A program made the position numbers and the translations under genes. Under the pieces are notes generated by a model. That model made no database searches. It worked only from the letters and a program-made list of their open reading frames with translations, and had not been told where the DNA came from. Of a stretch of DNA of 10,802 bases, positions 1 through 7,157 are shown piece by piece. Position 1 is the stretch's first letter; every line of letters starts with the position of its first letter. Source of the stretch: Archangium sp. (lineage in GTDB: Bacteria > Myxococcota > Myxococcia > Myxococcales > Myxococcaceae); contig JAEUJR010000711.1 of the NCBI GenBank assembly GCA_016793585.1, forward strand, positions 1 to 10,802, in the 5' to 3' direction.

Positions 1-983
1 AGCGTGCCGCCGTCGGCCTCTTCGAAGGCGCCGCGATGCGTCTTCTCGGCGCCGGTGAACGCGCCCTTCTCGTGACCGAAGAGCTCGCTCTCGATGAGCT
101 CCTTCGAGATGGCGGCGCAGTTGACGGGAATGAAGGCCTTCTCGGCGCGCGTGGAGCGGTTGTGCACCGCGCGGGCGACGAGCTCTTTACCGGTGCCCGA
201 CTCACCGAAGATCGCGACGGCGGCGGTCGAAGGCGCGACGCGCTCGATGACTTCAGAGAGCGCACGCACGGCGCCGTCGGTGCCGATGAGGCCTTCGTAC
301 GAGGTGCCGCCCTTGCTGCTGGCGGTGAGGGCCGAGGTCGAGGTGGGCTCGAAGACGATCTCGGTGCTGCCGAGCTTCACGGTCGAGAAGAGGGGAATCT
401 CGGCTTCGAAGACGCGAACCGGGCCGATCCACGTGCCGTTGGTCGACTGTTGATCGACGAGATGAAAACGATTGTCCGAGCGGGTGACCTTGAGGTGGCG
501 GCTCGAAATGTAGCGCTCGTTCACGACGAGGTCGTTCGAGGTGTCTTTACCGATGGTAAAACTGTCGACCTGCAGTTTGTGAACGGTTTCTTTCTGACCA
601 CGCACGCGGAGTTGTGCAGTGATTCGCGGGCCGTCGCTGCCGACCTCGGCGACCTCGGTCTGCTGGCCGATCTGGGTGGCGTCTTCGTCGACCGAGGAGG
701 ACTTGGCGCGGAAGATGGCACGCCATTGGCCAAGGGCGATGTCGGTGCCGTCGACCAGCGGAGCGGAGCTGACCTTCTTCCCTGCGACCACGAGGCCCTT
801 GCCCGAGAGGTCTTCGGCTTCGACGCCGGCGTCGGTGGTGGTGATCGCGACCTGCTGGCGGGAGACCTCGGGGTCGGGCACGGCGACGTCGCACTTGTCA
901 CCGCGGCCGAGGACCACGCGGGGTTTGTCGATGGTGAACCGCAACACTTCTTCGCCGCGACGCAGGAAGACGAGCTCCGCCAT
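1..983 (-). CDS. Sigma-54-dependent transcriptional activator with two FHA domains (partial, 3' end beyond left edge)
   Basis: The 327 visible residues are the N-terminal part of an enhancer-binding protein that remodels sigma-54 RNA polymerase by ATP hydrolysis. Two forkhead-associated domains come first. FHA1 (about 22-92) has G26-R27 and S41, but the usual His is Gln44 and the usual Asn-Gly turn is missing. FHA2 (about 140-212) has G145-K146, S160..H163 and N182-G183-T184, so it is the better candidate for phosphothreonine binding. The AAA+ domain starts near 230, with Walker A GESGTGKE at 260-267 and the sigma-54 contact loop GAFTGA at 307-312. The rest of the AAA+ domain and any Fis-type DNA-binding helix-turn-helix lie outside the window. 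The ATG at 983 puts FHA1 at the very N-terminus, as is usual for this family; no clear Shine-Dalgarno is visible. Such regulators are abundant in myxobacteria and are commonly controlled by Ser/Thr kinases. Its target promoters cannot be read from this sequence, and a link to the T2SS operon is only positional. Confidence 0.96.
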   Translation of the reverse strand, partial: MAELVFLRRGEEVLRFTIDKPRVVLGRGDKCDVAVPDPEVSRQQVAITTTDAGVEAEDLSGKGLVVAGKKVSSAPLVDGTDIALGQWRAIFRAKSSSVDEDATQIGQQTEVAEVGSDGPRITAQLRVRGQKETVHKLQVDSFTIGKDTSNDLVVNERYISSRHLKVTRSDNRFHLVDQQSTNGTWIGPVRVFEAEIPLFSTVKLGSTEIVFEPTSTSALTASSKGGTSYEGLIGTDGAVRALSEVIERVAPSTAAVAIFGESGTGKELVARAVHNRSTRAEKAFIPVNCAAISKELIESELFGHEKGAFTGAEKTHRGAFEEADGGT

Positions 984-1073
984 AGTGGGGCGCGAGGTAG
1001 CACCGGCACGCGGGACGGGGAAGGGCGGAACGAGGACTGGCGTCGGAATCCCGGGCTAGCCTGCGGCTTCCCC
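984..1073. other. Divergent intergenic region between the FHA activator and the SUFU gene
   Basis: These 90 bases separate two divergently read genes and must hold or adjoin both of their promoters. By eye I see no convincing -35/-10 pair, no sigma-54 -24/-12 element and no strong Shine-Dalgarno in front of either start. The sequence is GC-rich like its surroundings. Confidence 0.5.
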
Positions 1074-1634
1074 ATGAAGACATATCGGGCTGCACTGTTG
1101 GCCCACTACGAGCGACGGTTCGCTGCCTCAGTGTGGGCGCGCCAGTGGCACGAGCCGCCGCATCCATCGCTGTCGCCGCTCCCGCCCGAGTTCGAGGTGA
1201 GGAAGTACAAACGAAGCGCCGACACCGCGCTGTACGCGACGGTGTGCATGTCGGACGCTGATGCGCCGACGCCGCTCGAGCTGCACATCATCGCGGCCGA
1301 TGACGAGGCGACGGGTTCGCGAAGCGTCTTCTTGCTGACAGTGACGGCTCACTTTCATCGCACCGGGCACAATCTCGACATCGGGCACACGGTCAACTTC
1401 GGTGAGCCATGGGTGCCCGGTGGTGCCTGCTCTCGCGCGTTGATCTCTCGCCCGTATCTCGATGGGCCGAAGTTCGAGCGTGAGCCGACGCGGGGCATTC
1501 GCTGTGCGTGGCTGGTGCCGGTGACCGACAGTGAGGTGAGTTACAAGAAGGAGTTCGGGCTGGAGGCGCTCGAGTCGAAGTTCGAGACGATGCAGATCGA
1601 TGCCCTCGATTGGACAAGGCCCAGTGTGGTGTGA
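1074..1634 (+). CDS. Suppressor-of-fused (SUFU) domain protein
   Basis: A 186-residue soluble protein with no signal peptide or membrane span. The whole length fits the bacterial SUFU domain. An N-terminal helical stretch is followed by a strand-rich core, then the block HTVNFGEPWVPGG (about 124-136), the SRPYLDGP segment shortly after it, a WLVPVT strand, the amphipathic segment KKEFGLEALESKFE, and a C-terminal end LDWTRPSVV. Bacterial SUFU proteins include immunity proteins against polymorphic toxins (for example B. subtilis YqcF), but many are orphans of unknown function. No toxin gene is adjacent here. The open frame continues upstream antisense to the activator; ATG 1074 is chosen because it gives a normal-length domain and lies in the divergent gap. 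It is the only plus-strand gene in the window and converges on the Sel1 gene 78 bases away. Family assignment is firm; the immunity role is only a possibility. Confidence 0.85.
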   Translation: MKTYRAALLAHYERRFAASVWARQWHEPPHPSLSPLPPEFEVRKYKRSADTALYATVCMSDADAPTPLELHIIAADDEATGSRSVFLLTVTAHFHRTGHNLDIGHTVNFGEPWVPGGACSRALISRPYLDGPKFEREPTRGIRCAWLVPVTDSEVSYKKEFGLEALESKFETMQIDALDWTRPSVV

Positions 1635-1712
1635 GCGTCAGGCGGGGCTGGCGCCTTCTTGCCAACGATGGCGTGCGAGAAGCTGCCTCCAGTGGCCATC
1701 GGCTCCAGGAAC

Positions 1713-2648
1713 TCAGCCCCAGGCTCCGTCGGCGATCTCGATGAGGTACTCGCGCTTGGCCTCGAACGGCTCAATCGCTGCAACGGCGGTGAGCACCGCG
1801 ACCTGATCATCACGGCTCATGAATCGCTTCAACGCGCGCTGACCGGCTGAAGGACCCTGCCCATCGAACACACACGACGTCGTGTCGAAGCCGTTCAACA
1901 GAAACCGCTCAGCCGGCTCGACCGGTTTCCACAATCTTGCCGTCGCGGCGCCTGAACGCTTCACATACGTTTCGATATCGATGCCCGGTGCGAGCCGTGC
2001 CCAGACCAGGTGCTGCGTGTACGCGCCGCCCCACGTCGCCCGCAGATGCATGCTCACGTTCACCGTCTCGACCACCGCCGCAGGCGGCAGCCCAATGCTC
2101 CACGGCCCGAACCGCGTCCGCTTCGTGAGCTGCTCGTTCGTCTTCGGCGTTCGCGTCGGAAGCGCAGGGGTCGGTGGCCTGGGCCGGAACGGAGCCTTCA
2201 CGCCATGCGTCGCTGCCACCTCATCAGGCCAACTCTCGCGCTCTCGACACGCATCGGCCCACACCTGCGCCGCCATCACCGCATCATCGCTCAACCGCGG
2301 CTCGTGAATCGCCAGCGATGACGCCAGCACCGGGTTCGCCTCATCACCCGTCGGCGCCCGCTCGAACCCCAACATCAGCCACACGATTCCCGCGATCGGG
2401 TCGTGCTCGAAGATCGTCTCGCCCACCAGCGCGGGAGCCATCGCCACTCCGGCCCGCACCGCCCGTTGGTACCAGGCCAGCGCTGACTCCATGTTTCGCT
2501 CGACGCCGCGGCCACGCTCGAAGCGCTCGGCGACCTCGACCATCGCATCGCCATCACCGCGCTCGGCGTACTTGAGCCACCACGCGAACCGCGCCTTCTC
2601 AGACGTGACCGACTTCGGCGGCTCGGCGGGCCTGCGTCTGCTCGCCAC
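1713..2648 (-). CDS. Sel1-like repeat protein with a C-terminal domain of unknown function
   Basis: A 311-residue protein with no signal peptide or membrane span. Residues about 31-66 form one clear Sel1-like repeat (GDGDAMVEVAERFERGRGVE, then a second helix SALAWYQRAVRAG). A further helical segment at about 76-140 could be one or two degenerate repeats. A Pro/Arg/Thr-rich linker (about 151-178) leads to a second, mixed strand/helix domain (about 179-311) that begins FGPWSIGLPP and that I do not recognise. Start is GTG 2648, four bases after the gspN stop, without a strong ribosome site, so translational coupling to gspN is likely. Sel1 repeats usually mediate protein-protein contacts. A role next to the T2SS is inferred from position only; it could equally be a passenger gene at the operon's end. 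An internal start (for example Met36) would cut into the repeat and is less likely. Confidence 0.8.
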   Translation of the reverse strand: MASRRRPAEPPKSVTSEKARFAWWLKYAERGDGDAMVEVAERFERGRGVERNMESALAWYQRAVRAGVAMAPALVGETIFEHDPIAGIVWLMLGFERAPTGDEANPVLASSLAIHEPRLSDDAVMAAQVWADACRERESWPDEVAATHGVKAPFRPRPPTPALPTRTPKTNEQLTKRTRFGPWSIGLPPAAVVETVNVSMHLRATWGGAYTQHLVWARLAPGIDIETYVKRSGAATARLWKPVEPAERFLLNGFDTTSCVFDGQGPSAGQRALKRFMSRDDQVAVLTAVAAIEPFEAKREYLIEIADGAWG

Positions 2649-2652
2649 GGCT

Positions 2653-3576
2653 TCAGCGGAAGTTCGGACGGCCCAGGTAGCCCGTCAGCCGGCCCATACG
2701 CCACGACGGATCCTTCGGGTCGGGGCCCACCATCGACAGCGCGCTGCCGATGAGCCCGAGCCGCTTCTGGAACTCGGGGTCGGGCTTGAAGCGCAGCTCG
2801 ACGGCCGGCTCGGTGTACTCGAGGCGCTTGGCCAGCTTCAGGGTGCCCGTCGCCTGCAACTCGAGATCGGCCGACTTCGACTCGAACTTCTCGATGGTGC
2901 CCGCGCCCTTCTCGAACTTGATCTTTCCGCTCAGGTCTCCGACGACGATCTTCGGCAGGTCGAGCGGTGTCGGCTCAGGCCCGAACTGGGGAATCACCAT
3001 CGTCATCGTGCCGCCATTCACCGCGAGGCCCTTCGCGTCGAGGCTCACCGTGCCCGAGGCCTGACCGAGATCGGGCTCCGCAGGGCCAGCGCCCACCGGA
3101 ACGCGCGGCAACGTGAGATCGACGTGCGCCTCGAGCGTGCCGGCGAAGTCGATGCCCGAGAACTCCTTCAAATCAGAGCTCGCGAGGTTCAAGTCATCGG
3201 CGTCGATGCGCACGTGAATGTTCGAAAAGCCCGAGATTCTCACCCCGACGGTTCCACCGAACAGCTTCGCAGTCACCCCGGCACCCGGCGGCAACAGCGT
3301 GGGGCCGGCGCTCACCGACTCGACCTTCAGCGGCGCGGGCGGCGGGTCGGCGTCAGACTTCTTCGCCAGCTCGATTCCCTTCGCACGAATGGCAAAGAAG
3401 CCGGGCCCCATCGAGGCCACTTTGAGAAAATACCCGGCCTGGTCGGCCTCGAGGCGCGCCCGGTCTTTCAGCGCGTCGTAGGGGAAGGTGAGAAAGAACG
3501 CGACGACGACGGCAAGAATGAAGAACCCGCTGTACGCGAAGATCTTTCGAACGACTTTGAGCTTCGAAGAGGCCAT
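2653..3576 (-). CDS. gspN: Type II secretion system protein GspN
   Basis: A 307-residue bitopic inner-membrane protein. A short basic cytoplasmic N-terminus is followed by one membrane span (about 13-32). The rest is a periplasmic region rich in alternating strands, with AsmA-like character: repeated short segments such as SGFSNIHVRIDADDLNL (115-131), GTVSLDAKGLAVNGG (175-189) and DLELQATGTLKL (237-248). This layout and the position after gspM match the GspN of myxobacterial and other deltaproteobacterial T2SS clusters. GspN is an accessory component, absent from many T2SS; its proposed link is to the inner-membrane platform. ATG 3576 starts 8 bases after the gspM stop and has only a weak ribosome site. 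A Pro-rich linker (78-83) separates the membrane-proximal part from the strand-rich part. The call rests on topology plus context, since GspN sequences diverge strongly. Confidence 0.85.
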   Translation of the reverse strand: MASSKLKVVRKIFAYSGFFILAVVVAFFLTFPYDALKDRARLEADQAGYFLKVASMGPGFFAIRAKGIELAKKSDADPPPAPLKVESVSAGPTLLPPGAGVTAKLFGGTVGVRISGFSNIHVRIDADDLNLASSDLKEFSGIDFAGTLEAHVDLTLPRVPVGAGPAEPDLGQASGTVSLDAKGLAVNGGTMTMVIPQFGPEPTPLDLPKIVVGDLSGKIKFEKGAGTIEKFESKSADLELQATGTLKLAKRLEYTEPAVELRFKPDPEFQKRLGLIGSALSMVGPDPKDPSWRMGRLTGYLGRPNFR

Positions 3577-3584
3577 GGCGGTCG

Positions 3585-4133
3585 TCAGTTCTTCAAGTGG
3601 TACGTGGCGATCTGCAGCCAGGCGGTGATGCTCTCGCTGGCGACGCGGGGCTCGAGGCGCATGTATTTCACCTTCACCACGCCCGGAGCCCCCTCCACCG
3701 CCTGCAGGAACTCCAGCAGGCGGTTCAGCTTCACGTCGGTGAGCGTCACCTCGACCGAACTCTCGACGATCTTCGTCCCTTCGAGCGCGACGTCGGCCTT
3801 GGGGTTGATGGTCGGCAGCTCGACGCCCTTCTGCTTGGCGATGTCTTCGAGGAACGACGAGAGGCGAATGTTCGAGGCGGCCAGCTGGCGCTCAGCCATC
3901 TCGCGCTGCGAGCGCGACTGGTTGTAGCTCGCGGCCAATTCCTGCACCCGCGAGAGCTTGTCGATCTTCTGCGTCGTGCGGGTGCGAATCGCGGTGGCCT
4001 TGTTCGAGAAGCTGAAGGTCACCATGAAGACGACGAACACACTGACGGCGATGCCCGCCGCCAACACCATGCGCCGTTCGCGCGCCGACAGCGTCGCGAG
4101 TGAACTCTGAATCGTGGTCGAAAGGTCAGCCAT
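3585..4133 (-). CDS. gspM: Type II secretion system inner-membrane protein GspM
   Basis: A 182-residue bitopic protein of the T2SS assembly platform, which in characterised systems dimerises and stabilises GspL and binds the pseudopilus. It has a short cytoplasmic arm ending in SARERRMV, one membrane span (about 22-41), a long periplasmic helix likely to form a coiled coil (about 46-100, with LSRVQELAASY and REMAERQLAAS), and a C-terminal ferredoxin-like domain (about 104-180, strands around VEVTLTDV and VKVKYMRLEP). Size and order match the GspM family, which is usually about 160-200 residues. ATG 4133 lies 3 bases after the gspL stop, with AAGG seven bases upstream inside gspL. Confidence 0.9.
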   Translation of the reverse strand: MADLSTTIQSSLATLSARERRMVLAAGIAVSVFVVFMVTFSFSNKATAIRTRTTQKIDKLSRVQELAASYNQSRSQREMAERQLAASNIRLSSFLEDIAKQKGVELPTINPKADVALEGTKIVESSVEVTLTDVKLNRLLEFLQAVEGAPGVVKVKYMRLEPRVASESITAWLQIATYHLKN

Positions 4134-4136
4134 GAA

Positions 4137-5720
4137 TCACCCTTGCCCCGCGTTGCCGTCTTCGGGGCACTCCACCTTCACGTCGAGCCGGAAGGTGACC
4201 TTGGTACCGTCTTTGGACTTCTCGACCTTGCCTTCGCTGATCTCGCGGAAACACTTGTACGTCTTGAGCGCGGTGATCATGTCTTCCATCTGCTTCACGC
4301 TCGGCGCCTGGCACACGACCTCGATGCGATCGAGATCGACGGTGACGCGGTCGAGCGTGACAGGCGAATCGGCCGGAATGCGCTGCGACACTTCCGCGAG
4401 CAGGGTGACGGCAGAGCGCTTCGGCACACTCGCCGTGGGGCTCTCCTTGCCCTCCAGCAGGTTGAGCGCGATGTCGAAGTTCTTCTCGCACTTGCCGAGG
4501 ATTCGCTGCGTGACGTCGCAGAGGATCTGATCGACCGCCTTCTCACGCCGCTCGAGGATCGTGTTGCGCGCGATGCCTGAAGCGATGAGCAACACCAGCA
4601 GAACGACCGCGAACGCACCGATCTGCCCGAGCTTGTCTTTCGCGAAGTCGAAGTCGCTCTTGAAGGCGAACTCGCCGCGCCGAAGGTTGAACCGCGGAGC
4701 CTTCGCTCCCGTCGCCTGTCCGCGCAGCGCCAACGCCCACGCCTGAACGGCTTCCGGCCCGGCGTTGAGACCCAGCGCGCCCTGCGCATCGGGAGGCAGC
4801 GCCGCGATCGTCGTCGCGATGCCGAGATCCTTCTCGAGCTGACTGGCGAGCCCCATCAGCTTGGCCGTGCCACCGCAGAGCAGCAGCTTCGTCACCGGCC
4901 GCTTCATCTTCGCCGTGTACGCCTTGATGCTCGAGCGCAGCTCACGAATGACGGGCTGCAGCGCGCGCAGGAAGGCGCCGGCCGCGCGCTCGGCGTCGGG
5001 ACCCACGACCTCGGTACCGACTGCGCCGTGCGTCTCTTTCCAGCTCTGCGCTTCGGGAAGGCCAATCTTGAACTCGTTCGACAGCGCCTTCGTGAGCGCG
5101 AGCCCGCCGCCCATGAACGTGCGCGCGAAGTCGACCGGCCCGCCAGCCCGGCCAATGGCCATGCTCGTGCGCTCGTGGCCGATGTCGACCACCGCCACGC
5201 CTTCGTCGGAGGTCGGAGGCAGAGTCGCCAGCACGTTCTGGTACGTGAGGCCCGGGTGCGTGACGACGCGCGGGTCGAGCTTCGACTTCTTCAGCGACTC
5301 CAGCAGCGCCGCCAGCTCCTCCTTGCGCATGACGCCGACGAGCACCTGCGCGCCCTTCACCTCGCCGGTCTTCGTCTCGTTCGCCTGGTAGTCGTAGATG
5401 GCGTCGTCGAGATCGAACGGCAGCTGGTCAGCCACCTCGCCCGAGAGCGCCGCTTCGACCTTCTTCTGATCAGAGAACGGCAGCGCGAGCGAGTGCGTCG
5501 CCATCGACACGCCCGGCACCGAGACGACCACGGTGTCGGCGGTGAGCGTGTTCTGTGAAAGCAGCTGCGTGATGGCTGCTTCGAGGCGGGGCAGCCGCTC
5601 ACCCTCGGTCGGCACGAGCGCCGTCGAGTACGACTTCACCTGAAAGCCACGAAGGGTCGTCTCGAGCAAGACGGCCTTCACCGAGTGACTGCCGAGATCG
5701 AGGCCGAGGACGCGGGCCAT
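4137..5720 (-). CDS. gspL: Type II secretion system protein GspL with a PilM-like actin-fold cytoplasmic domain
   Basis: A 527-residue bitopic protein that links the cytoplasmic GspE ATPase to the platform. Residues 1-335 are an actin-like fold of the PilM/FtsA type. It has a phosphate-1 motif GLDLGSHSVKAVLL (6-19), an SHS2-like insert (about 83-112, ending in QLPFDLDDAIYDYQ), a phosphate-2 motif VVDIGHERTSMAIG (177-190) and an adenosine motif LLLCGGTAKLMGL (279-291). The linker FNLRRGEF (344-351) leads to one membrane span (about 366-384) and a periplasmic ferredoxin-like domain (about 430-520). The periplasmic part has five cysteines (401, 411, 470, 490, 518). It is longer than typical gammaproteobacterial GspL (about 400 residues). 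ATG 5720 is supported by AGGAG at 5727-5731, six bases upstream, overlapping the gspK end. The operon position between gspK and gspM makes GspL firm rather than a free PilM. Confidence 0.94.
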   Translation of the reverse strand: MARVLGLDLGSHSVKAVLLETTLRGFQVKSYSTALVPTEGERLPRLEAAITQLLSQNTLTADTVVVSVPGVSMATHSLALPFSDQKKVEAALSGEVADQLPFDLDDAIYDYQANETKTGEVKGAQVLVGVMRKEELAALLESLKKSKLDPRVVTHPGLTYQNVLATLPPTSDEGVAVVDIGHERTSMAIGRAGGPVDFARTFMGGGLALTKALSNEFKIGLPEAQSWKETHGAVGTEVVGPDAERAAGAFLRALQPVIRELRSSIKAYTAKMKRPVTKLLLCGGTAKLMGLASQLEKDLGIATTIAALPPDAQGALGLNAGPEAVQAWALALRGQATGAKAPRFNLRRGEFAFKSDFDFAKDKLGQIGAFAVVLLVLLIASGIARNTILERREKAVDQILCDVTQRILGKCEKNFDIALNLLEGKESPTASVPKRSAVTLLAEVSQRIPADSPVTLDRVTVDLDRIEVVCQAPSVKQMEDMITALKTYKCFREISEGKVEKSKDGTKVTFRLDVKVECPEDGNAGQG

Positions 5721-5723
5721 GAG

Positions 5724-7157
5724 TTACTCCTCTCTCCAGTAGACGAGCCGGCCGAGGCCGTCGTCGAGGCGGATGATCGCCGTGATGGTGCGGGTGACGT
5801 CGCCAGCCGAGCCCGTGACCGCGATGCGGTACGTGTTGCTCTTGTCACCGATGAAGCGCTGGTTCTGCGGGTTGTTGAGAATGGTCGGGTTCACGGCGAG
5901 GCCCGTCGACGCCACGATGTTCGCGAAGTCGACCACGCTCATGCCGAACATCGCGAAGAGCCGCGCCGCGCGAATGCGCTTGATGACCGTGTCGATGAAG
6001 ATCGGGTCGGCGAGCCGCGGGTCGGCGGGAATCGGGTTCACGATCGATCGAATCGCGATCTCCAGCATCACCGGGTCGTCGGTGTTGATGTTCAGCCTGG
6101 CGTTCATGTCTGGGTAGACGGTGAACTTGTCTTTGAACGCCGCCATGAACCGGTCGTTGACGCCGTGAACCAGGAAGACCTCGTCGAGGCTGTCGAAGCG
6201 GGCGTTCTTCGCGCGGTAGCGGGTCTCGTAGTTCGAATAGCCACCGTTCTCGTCCGAGAAGCCCCGCAAGAACGGATCGCCCTGGCCGGTCAGATTGAGG
6301 CTCGAGCCGGTCTCGTCTTCGTCGATCCAGTCCTTCATGCCGATGATGACTTCGTTGGCGGGGATCTTGAGGCGGTTGGCGTCTTCCTTCTCGAAGAGAA
6401 ACTCGTAGCGCTTGTCGTTGAGCGTGGTGACGAGCTGGTTGACGACGACGACCGCGACGAGCTGGGTGCCGTCGAGCTTGTTCAAGTTGATGCGCTCTTC
6501 TTCGTCGGTGATGACGGTGTCGAAACAGCCGGTGAACGAGCCAAACTTCTTGGCCTGCATCTCTTTGCCGAGCTCGGGGTTCTCGTCGTCGAACTCGAAC
6601 TTCTTGTTCTTTGCCGTCGGCGCGAGGCCACCCTTCTCGGTGACCTCGGGCACCATGCCCTCGAGCATGTGGCAGTCGATCTTCGCCATGCGCCAGAGCT
6701 GAATCGACGCGGTGCTCATGCCGGGAGCGCCAGCTGCGCCCGCTCCACCGAGCAGGCCTGCCGCACCGCCCGCACCACCACCGAGCGCACCTGCGAGCGC
6801 GCCGAGCCCACCAGCTCCACCTGCGCCGCCGAGCAGCCCGGCCAGGGCAGGGTTGCTCCCCAGAATGCCCTGCAGCATTCCCGAGAAGTTGGGAATGGGC
6901 ATCTGATCGATCTGCTTCTGGAACCGCAGCATCAGGCGCGACATGCCGATGCCCGAGCGAGCCAGGTAGTGCGCGCGCAGCTCGTCACGCTGATTGGTCG
7001 CGAGCCGCAATTCGACCATCGAGTTGTATCGAACCTCGTTCGCCACCAATGACAACACTGCAATTCCAACCAGCACGAGCAACAGCGCGACACCGCGCTC
7101 GGTCTTGCGCGAGCGGGGCGACGACGCCTTCGGGCGGGCGAGTCTCCGGGCTCTCAC
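5724..7157 (-). CDS. gspK: Type II secretion system minor pseudopilin GspK
   Basis: A 477-residue tip pseudopilin that caps the pseudopilus with GspI and GspJ. The basic leader ends RKTERG with cleavage after G22, followed by a hydrophobic helix from V23; Glu at mature position 5 is absent, which is characteristic of GspK. GspK family hallmarks follow: EERINLN (220-226), DWIDEDE (276-282) and ARLNINTDDP (353-362). C162 and C211 may pair. Residues about 105-146 are a Gly/Ala/Leu low-complexity insert not found in the enteric GspK, which is about 320-330 residues. GTG 7157 overlaps the gspJ stop as GTGA and has GAGG five bases upstream; the longer frame from 7313 would add 52 Arg/His-rich residues read from inside gspJ and is rejected. 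The stop is followed 3 bases later by gspL. Confidence 0.94.
   Translation of the reverse strand: MRARRLARPKASSPRSRKTERGVALLLVLVGIAVLSLVANEVRYNSMVELRLATNQRDELRAHYLARSGIGMSRLMLRFQKQIDQMPIPNFSGMLQGILGSNPALAGLLGGAGGAGGLGALAGALGGGAGGAAGLLGGAGAAGAPGMSTASIQLWRMAKIDCHMLEGMVPEVTEKGGLAPTAKNKKFEFDDENPELGKEMQAKKFGSFTGCFDTVITDEEERINLNKLDGTQLVAVVVVNQLVTTLNDKRYEFLFEKEDANRLKIPANEVIIGMKDWIDEDETGSSLNLTGQGDPFLRGFSDENGGYSNYETRYRAKNARFDSLDEVFLVHGVNDRFMAAFKDKFTVYPDMNARLNINTDDPVMLEIAIRSIVNPIPADPRLADPIFIDTVIKRIRAARLFAMFGMSVVDFANIVASTGLAVNPTILNNPQNQRFIGDKSNTYRIAVTGSAGDVTRTITAIIRLDDGLGRLVYWREE

Noticed and set aside
36..1073. Long plus-strand open frame running into the SUFU gene, as if one 532-residue protein
   Set aside because: The part before 1074 is antisense to the activator, whose minus-strand translation has two FHA domains, Walker A and GAFTGA. 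Only the part from 1074 matches a protein family.
1666..1701. Inverted repeat (7-base arms CGATGGC/GCCATCG) between the convergent SUFU and Sel1 genes as a bidirectional terminator
   Set aside because: The loop is 22 bases, the stem is short and there is no T-run on either side, so it could be chance in GC-rich DNA.
2491..3927. Plus-strand open frame of 478 codons opposite gspN and gspM
   Set aside because: Arg/Leu/Glu-rich shadow frame; the minus strand has the membrane spans and gene order expected for gspM and gspN.
5685..7052. Plus-strand open frame of 455 codons opposite gspK
   Set aside because: Its product is Arg/Asp/Val/His-rich with no motif. It mirrors the GC-biased codons of gspK, which shows clear family motifs.
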